Positions 5,019 to 9,264 of a stretch of DNA of 9,264 nucleotides are shown here, in pieces. A model generated the notes under the pieces. That model worked only from the letters and a program-made list of their open reading frames with translations. It did not search any database and had not been told where the DNA came from. How positions within the stretch are numbered: position 1 is the first letter of the stretch; each line of letters begins with the position of its first letter. The DNA comes from Desulfobacula sp. (GTDB taxonomy: Bacteria; Desulfobacterota; Desulfobacteria; Desulfobacterales; Desulfobacteraceae): NCBI RefSeq assembly GCF_021107415.1, contig NZ_JAIOSW010000152.1:1-9264 (forward strand). Reading direction: 5' to 3'. Both the position numbers and the translations under genes were made by a program.

Positions 5019-7763
5019 TCAGGATTTAACATCTTTATCGAGTATCTCCCGGATTGACGTGGCAAGATCCTTATTGGAGATGGGCTTTTGGAGATATTTT
5101 TGGATACCTATTTCAAGGCCTCTTGCTTCTGAAAACGTCTCACTGTATCCTGTACACAGGATAATGGGAATGTCCTGTCGAACTTTTAATAAATTTATGG
5201 CAAGTTCATCGCCCGTCATTTGCGGCATGGTCATATCAGTGATAATCAGATCAAATTGATCGGAATATTTTTCAAAGGTTTCAAAGGCTTTGACTCCATT
5301 TTCAAAGGTATCGACAGTATAACCGCAATCTGTTAAAAACTCTTGAACAATCAGACGGATATCTTCTTCATCATCAACAACCATGATCTTTTCGGTCCCG
5401 CCTTTCAATGGTTTTTCTTCTTTTAAGTCTGTAGAATGATCTGCTTTCTGCTTAACCACAGGCAGGTAGACATAAAAACTTGAACCCTGTCCTATCGAAC
5501 TTTTAGCTTTTATATAACCATCATGCTCTTCAACAATTGCATGGACCAGGGCCAGACCAAACCCAGTCCCCTTTCCCACCTCTTTGGTAGTAAAATATGG
5601 ATCAAATGCTTTTAATAATGTCTTTTCATCCATACCAAGACCTGTATCAGTGATTTCAAGTTTAAGATATCTGCCTTTATTCATACCATGATCAAAGACA
5701 TCCTTGTTGTCTGAAATCTCAACTTCATCCAGCTGAACCGTCAGGACACCACCGGTCTCACCCATGGCATGATATGCATTGGTGCAAAGGTTCATGATGA
5801 CCTGATGCATCTGGGTGGGATCAGCCAATACCTTTGCCCTGGAAACAATATTTTCATTAATTTCAATGGTGGTGGGAATTGACGAGCGTAATAATTTAAG
5901 CGCCTCTTTTACCACAAGATATAAATTTAACGGATGTTTTTCATATTCTGTCTGACGACTGAATGTCAGGATTTGCTGGACAAGCCCGGCTGCTCTCTGG
6001 GCGCCTTTAACAATCTGCGCTATATGACCTTTTGCCTTTATCGGATTATCCAGATTCATCTCTGTCAATTGGGCATAACCGAGAATTCCTGATAAGATAT
6101 TATTAAAATCATGAGCAATTCCCCCTGCAAGCGTTCCTATTGCCTCCATTTTCTGTGATTTTTCCATTTGCACTGCTATTTTTTTTCTTTCCAGGGCAGC
6201 CAGTTTATACTCTGTAATGTCCCTGGCTTCTGCAATAATGAATGCCACCTTATCCAAAGAATTGAAAACGGGTTTTATGGAGATGTCGACATCCTTGATC
6301 TTATCATCTTTTGAAATATTTGTGGTTTCATATCGCACAAGTTTACCTTGGGTTGCCTTTTTAACAGATTCTTTCAATCGGTGTTGAACCATTGAGTCAT
6401 GACGCCACCAGGGAGTCTGCCAAAAGGGTTTATCCACAACATCCCCTGCTGTACAGCCTGCAAAATCAAGCCCGGTCTGATTTATCTCCTCAAGCATCCC
6501 GGAAGGAGATAAAATTCCTGTGAACTGAAAGGATTGATTAAAAAGACCGCGAAGTTTTAATTCGTTTTCTACGAGAGCAGCCCGGGCCTCTATATTTTTT
6601 TGAATTTCAGCTCCAATTTTTCCATGGTACTTTTCCAACTGGTCCATAAAAAAATTAAAGTGTTGAGACACTTTACCAAACTCAGCAGGAGCACCATCAT
6701 CCATACGAACGGAAAAATCACCTTTGGCGCCTCCTTCAAGCTTATCCATTAACGATACAAGCGGCTTTGTTACAGATACACTGATAACATAAGCTATCCC
6801 AATAAATGATAGAAGAATTATACCCAGAACAATGGTCAAAACATTCCTGAATGTCCTCAAAGGTGAAAAAATTTCCTCAACATAGCTTGAAGAGGCGACA
6901 ACCCATTTATATTTTGGCAAATGTTTGAAGATAACGATTTTTTCACGGGGTTCCGCTTCATCTGGATTTTGCCAGAAATAATTGATTTTCCCGTTTTTCT
7001 CTTTAAGAATCTGTTTTAAAAATTGATTTGGATACTCTGATTGCTGCAGCAGATTGATTCCCTGAAGTTTGGGATGGATCACTGCCGTTCCGTCTTTATC
7101 CAGGACATAGGCATATCCGGATTTTCCTGATTTGTATGAAAGAATGCTTTCCCTGAAGTCATTAATATTCAGCAGGTGATTAAACTCTCCACGATAAGAA
7201 GAGACTGAGATAATCCAATCAAGGGGTTTATAGTAAACCATATGGAGTGCTTTGGGTCGTTCTTGCAGCTCGCCCGGATTTTTCCAGTCATACTCAAGGT
7301 AACCATCTTTTATTTCCATCTGTTTTTTAACAAAATCAAATTCTGAAACATCAGAATTCCTTACCTTGTCATTGGGATGAATCGTGACGATCCCTTTACT
7401 GTTCAGGCAATAAATATAACCGCTTAAACCGATGGACTGGCTTAAAAATATCTCTTCAATGATTTTAATGGCTTGGGACCTGGTCAATAATCCGGATCGA
7501 TATTTGCTATAATAATACTGAGCAATATCCAAATTTTTCTCGGCAATGGCCTGAAGTCTGTTTTTAATGGAAACCGAGGCAGCTGTGTTTATCAGGTTCA
7601 CTAAAGAATTGGTTGTACTCTGCAATTCTTTTTCAATATTGGTTTGAAGTATTTTTTTTGCCTGATAATAAGCAATGGTACTCCCAATTATAATTAACGG
7701 GATAAAAACAAATAAAAATGTCAGTAAGATCTTGTTTTTAAATTTTAGCTTCTCAAAAAGCAT
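5019..7763 (-). CDS. Membrane hybrid histidine kinase: dCache-HAMP-PAS-HisKA-HATPase-REC
   Basis: A 914-residue inner-membrane sensor. One transmembrane helix lies at ~12-33 and a second at ~308-331. The periplasmic part between them has two Cache-type repeats with matching signatures, GLSGYIYCLNSKGIVTIHP (112-130) and GKSGYAYVLDKDGTAVIHP (213-231), each followed by a conserved WxNP block, so it should bind a small ligand. HAMP follows (~332-385), then a PAS domain (~403-520, ending ARDITEYK). The kinase core has H551 in AGGIAHDFNNILSG, N-box N662, G1 DTGLGM (706-711) and G2 GKGTGFGLA (730-738). The C-terminal receiver (~791-910) is intact: D797, D798, phospho-acceptor D843, T871 and K893. 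H551 should pass phosphate to D843 and possibly on to another protein. The only Shine-Dalgarno-like AGGA is about 15 nt from ATG 7763, so translation may be weak. No DNA-binding output domain and no partner regulator are nearby. The ligand is unknown. Confidence 0.95.
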   Translation of the reverse strand: MLFEKLKFKNKILLTFLFVFIPLIIIGSTIAYYQAKKILQTNIEKELQSTTNSLVNLINTAASVSIKNRLQAIAEKNLDIAQYYYSKYRSGLLTRSQAIKIIEEIFLSQSIGLSGYIYCLNSKGIVTIHPNDKVRNSDVSEFDFVKKQMEIKDGYLEYDWKNPGELQERPKALHMVYYKPLDWIISVSSYRGEFNHLLNINDFRESILSYKSGKSGYAYVLDKDGTAVIHPKLQGINLLQQSEYPNQFLKQILKEKNGKINYFWQNPDEAEPREKIVIFKHLPKYKWVVASSSYVEEIFSPLRTFRNVLTIVLGIILLSFIGIAYVISVSVTKPLVSLMDKLEGGAKGDFSVRMDDGAPAEFGKVSQHFNFFMDQLEKYHGKIGAEIQKNIEARAALVENELKLRGLFNQSFQFTGILSPSGMLEEINQTGLDFAGCTAGDVVDKPFWQTPWWRHDSMVQHRLKESVKKATQGKLVRYETTNISKDDKIKDVDISIKPVFNSLDKVAFIIAEARDITEYKLAALERKKIAVQMEKSQKMEAIGTLAGGIAHDFNNILSGILGYAQLTEMNLDNPIKAKGHIAQIVKGAQRAAGLVQQILTFSRQTEYEKHPLNLYLVVKEALKLLRSSIPTTIEINENIVSRAKVLADPTQMHQVIMNLCTNAYHAMGETGGVLTVQLDEVEISDNKDVFDHGMNKGRYLKLEITDTGLGMDEKTLLKAFDPYFTTKEVGKGTGFGLALVHAIVEEHDGYIKAKSSIGQGSSFYVYLPVVKQKADHSTDLKEEKPLKGGTEKIMVVDDEEDIRLIVQEFLTDCGYTVDTFENGVKAFETFEKYSDQFDLIITDMTMPQMTGDELAINLLKVRQDIPIILCTGYSETFSEARGLEIGIQKYLQKPISNKDLATSIREILDKDVKS

Positions 7764-7791
7764 TTAAATGATTTACCGTCCTGAAAATTGA

Positions 7792-7826
7792 AATAGACAC
7801 ACCCCAAAACCCTGATACTGTCTATT
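7792..7826. repeat. 8-bp inverted repeat in the kinase/exported-protein intergenic region
   Basis: AATAGACA (7792-7799) and TGTCTATT (7819-7826) are perfect reverse complements separated by 19 bp, 29 bp upstream of the hybrid-kinase ATG. It could be an operator or a hairpin in the kinase mRNA leader. No confident promoter for either divergent gene was found in this AT-rich 173-bp interval. Confidence 0.4.
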
Positions 7827-7890
7827 GAAAATGTATTTTTAATATGAATACTATATCATTTCTTATAAATAAAGTAATATCTCTTTTAAA

Positions 7891-7916
7891 TTGATTTTAT
7901 CATTTTGATTTATCAT
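7891..7916. repeat. Imperfect tandem repeat TTGATTT(T)ATCAT upstream of the exported-protein gene
   Basis: TTGATTTTATCAT (7891-7903) is followed by TTGATTTATCAT (7905-7916), differing by one T. Each copy is itself near-palindromic (GAT...ATC). The repeat lies 20 bp before the ATG at 7937, where a regulator could act, but the low complexity makes chance plausible. Confidence 0.35.
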
Positions 7917-7936
7917 GGCCATTTGCGGAGGATTTC

Positions 7937-8311
7937 ATGAAACCTCACAAAATATTAATTTTGTTCCCTTTCTATTTTTTATTATTATTTTTCTGTCCTG
8001 TTATTGGTTTTTGTTCTCTTCCTGTTCCACCCGTAATCCCCTTGGCTGATATCGATGAAATTCAGGATCTTCGTTATATATCCGAAGGTACGGATTTTTT
8101 TATCTGTAAAACAAATCAAGGATTAACCCAATGCGAAGCCTGGGGAAAACAATGGAAATTTTATAAGCCATGGCCCGATATTGAAAAAGGGACAACTGAC
8201 CTGAAAACCGACTGGGAACTCCTCTCAGCAGCAATTGTCCGGTATTGGGGTTTGGGAACGGATATAATGATGGGGTGGCCTACTATTTTAAAAATGCTCA
8301 ATAGCCTTTAG
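7937..8311 (+). CDS. Small exported protein of unknown function, 124 aa
   Basis: I do not recognise the family. The N-terminus is a convincing secretion signal: basic MKPHK, then a long hydrophobic run (residues 6-25) and likely cleavage around residues 26-28, just before LPVPPVIPL. The Cys at 20 and 26 do not sit in a good lipobox, so a lipoprotein is unlikely. The mature part, about 97 residues, is rich in Trp (W69, W73, W79, W93, W104, W114) and has two Cys (57 and 66) that could form a disulfide in the periplasm. ATG at 7937 is preceded by an excellent GGAGG 5 nt upstream, the best ribosome site in the window, which argues for a real gene. It diverges from the hybrid sensor kinase across 173 bp and converges on the biotin carboxylase gene with a 46-bp gap holding no clear terminator. 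A functional link to the dCache sensor is possible, but only position supports it. Confidence 0.75.
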   Translation: MKPHKILILFPFYFLLLFFCPVIGFCSLPVPPVIPLADIDEIQDLRYISEGTDFFICKTNQGLTQCEAWGKQWKFYKPWPDIEKGTTDLKTDWELLSAAIVRYWGLGTDIMMGWPTILKMLNSL

Positions 8312-8357
8312 TTTTTAGCCATCCATTTGGAGATCATTGTCTTATCCTTGAACAAAT

Positions 8358-9263
8358 TCAGATCCGTTCTAAAAAATGGGTGTCAATGTCACCCTTTTGA
8401 AAGGCTTTGTTTTCAAATACCTTTTTGAAAAAAGGTATGGTTGTCTGAATTCCCTGTATCTCAAATTCATCCAATGCCCTTTTCATACGATTGATGGCAG
8501 AAGGTCGGTCCTGGGCCCAGACTATAAGCTTACCGACAAGGGAGTCATAAAAAGGACCGACCATATATTTATCGTGGATATGGGTGTCAACCCGAACCCC
8601 TGGTCCGCCGGGAAAGATAACTGATTCAATTTCACCCGGAGACGGCATGAAATTGTCTTTTGGGTCACAAGCGTTAATCCTGCATTCCATGGACCAGCCA
8701 TTGGGGATAATGTCTTCCTGCTTAATCTCAAGCTTTTGGCCTGCTGCAATTAAAATCTGCTGTTGAACAATATCAATGTCTGTAATCAATTCTGTGACAG
8801 GATGCTCAACCTGTACCCTGGCATTGACTTCCATGAAATAAAAATTTTTATCTTTATCCACCAGAAATTCCATGGTCCCTGCATTAAAGTATCCAATAGA
8901 TTTGGCGATTTTTATGGCTGTTTCCCCAAGAATAGTCCGAAATTCAACATCCACAAAGGAGGAAGGAGCTTCTTCAATGAGTTTTTGATATCTCATCTGG
9001 ATACTGCATTCCCGTTCGGCTAAATGAACATAATTGCCGAACATATCTCCCAGGATCTGAATTTCGATATGACGTGGTTTTTCAATATATTTTTCAAGAT
9101 AGAGGTCAGGGTTACCAAAGGCCACCTTGGCTTCTCCCGATGCAATCGGAAGGGCTTCAATCAGTTCTTCTTTGTTGTTGGCAATTCTCATGCCCCGGCC
9201 GCCGCCGCCGCCGGAGGCTTTTAAGATGACGGGAAAACCAACCTTATCAGCCACCTCACAGGC
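8358..9263 (-). CDS. accC: Biotin carboxylase subunit, C-terminal ~300 residues (partial, runs off the right edge)
   Basis: ATP-grasp enzyme that carboxylates biotin on its carrier protein using ATP and bicarbonate, for acetyl-CoA, propionyl-CoA or pyruvate carboxylase. The frame stays open to the window edge; GTG at 9254 is internal, not a start. Visible blocks: ATP-lid FPVILKASGGGGGRGMR (Lys159 in E. coli AccC numbering), RHIEIQ (His209), ERECSIQMRYQKLIEEAPS (Gln233, Lys238), MEVNARVQVEHPVTE (Glu288, Asn290, Arg292, Glu296) and GGPGVRVDTH (Arg338 region). It ends after DTHFLERI, the normal C-terminus of a stand-alone subunit, with no fused biotin carrier domain. About 144 N-terminal residues are missing, giving an expected ~445 aa. 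The usual Arg234 and His236 are Met and Tyr here. The acyl substrate cannot be told from this subunit alone, so accC is the default symbol; pycA- or pccA-type roles remain possible. Confidence 0.9.
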   Translation of the reverse strand, partial: ACEVADKVGFPVILKASGGGGGRGMRIANNKEELIEALPIASGEAKVAFGNPDLYLEKYIEKPRHIEIQILGDMFGNYVHLAERECSIQMRYQKLIEEAPSSFVDVEFRTILGETAIKIAKSIGYFNAGTMEFLVDKDKNFYFMEVNARVQVEHPVTELITDIDIVQQQILIAAGQKLEIKQEDIIPNGWSMECRINACDPKDNFMPSPGEIESVIFPGGPGVRVDTHIHDKYMVGPFYDSLVGKLIVWAQDRPSAINRMKRALDEFEIQGIQTTIPFFKKVFENKAFQKGDIDTHFLERI

Positions 9264-9264
9264 C

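Noticed and set aside
7850..7877. Candidate hybrid-kinase promoter on minus (TATAGT with TTACTT, 16-bp spacer)
   Set aside because: The -10 is fair but the -35 matches only two of six positions in a very AT-rich stretch, so chance is likely.
9192..9224. GC-rich triplet run (ccg repeats) near the right end
   Set aside because: It encodes the glycine-rich ATP-binding loop GGGGGRGM of biotin carboxylase, not a regulatory or unstable repeat.

Overview
This 9.26 kb window looks like chromosomal DNA from a sulfate-reducing delta-type proteobacterium (Desulfobacterota, Desulfobacteraceae-like). I infer this from the AT-leaning composition, the style of the ligand-sensing histidine kinases (a dCache/HAMP/PAS hybrid kinase, and a soluble PAS kinase with a Cys-rich PAS loop) and the mix of housekeeping genes. 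No marker in the window fixes the genus. There is no sign of phage, IS element, CRISPR array or plasmid replication, and the region reads as ordinary core genome.

Layout. Positions 1-1191 (minus) hold the first 397 codons of valS. Directly upstream on the same strand is a very acidic, repeat-bearing 201-residue protein of unknown function (1214-1819); the pair appears to be transcribed from a near-consensus sigma-70 promoter at 1881-1909. Divergent from it is rsmE (1960-2694, plus), the 16S rRNA U1498 methyltransferase. Next come a strong promoter, tRNA-Phe(GAA) with an encoded CCA (2767-2842), and a good intrinsic terminator (2853-2889). A soluble histidine kinase follows (2929-4431, plus). 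Its N-terminal receiver-like domain has lost its phospho-acceptor chemistry, its PAS domain carries four clustered Cys, and its H-box lacks the usual acidic residue. A hairpin with T-tracts on both sides (4476-4518) separates it from a convergent cold-shock protein gene (4561-4761, minus), which has its own promoter and a leader of about 130 nt. Upstream of that, also on minus, is a 914-residue membrane hybrid histidine kinase (5019-7763) with an intact receiver. Divergent from it is a small exported protein of unknown function (7937-8311, plus). The window ends in the C-terminal two thirds of a biotin carboxylase (8358-9263, minus), cut by the window edge.

How they fit together. The first third (valS, rsmE, tRNA-Phe) serves translation. 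The middle is signal transduction: one membrane sensor with a complete His-to-Asp relay and one cytoplasmic kinase with a degenerate receiver. Neither has an obvious separate response regulator or output gene in the window. The biotin carboxylase belongs to acyl-CoA or pyruvate carboxylation. I see no clear new multi-gene system. The items most worth a second look are the acidic repeat protein upstream of valS and the odd features of the soluble kinase.
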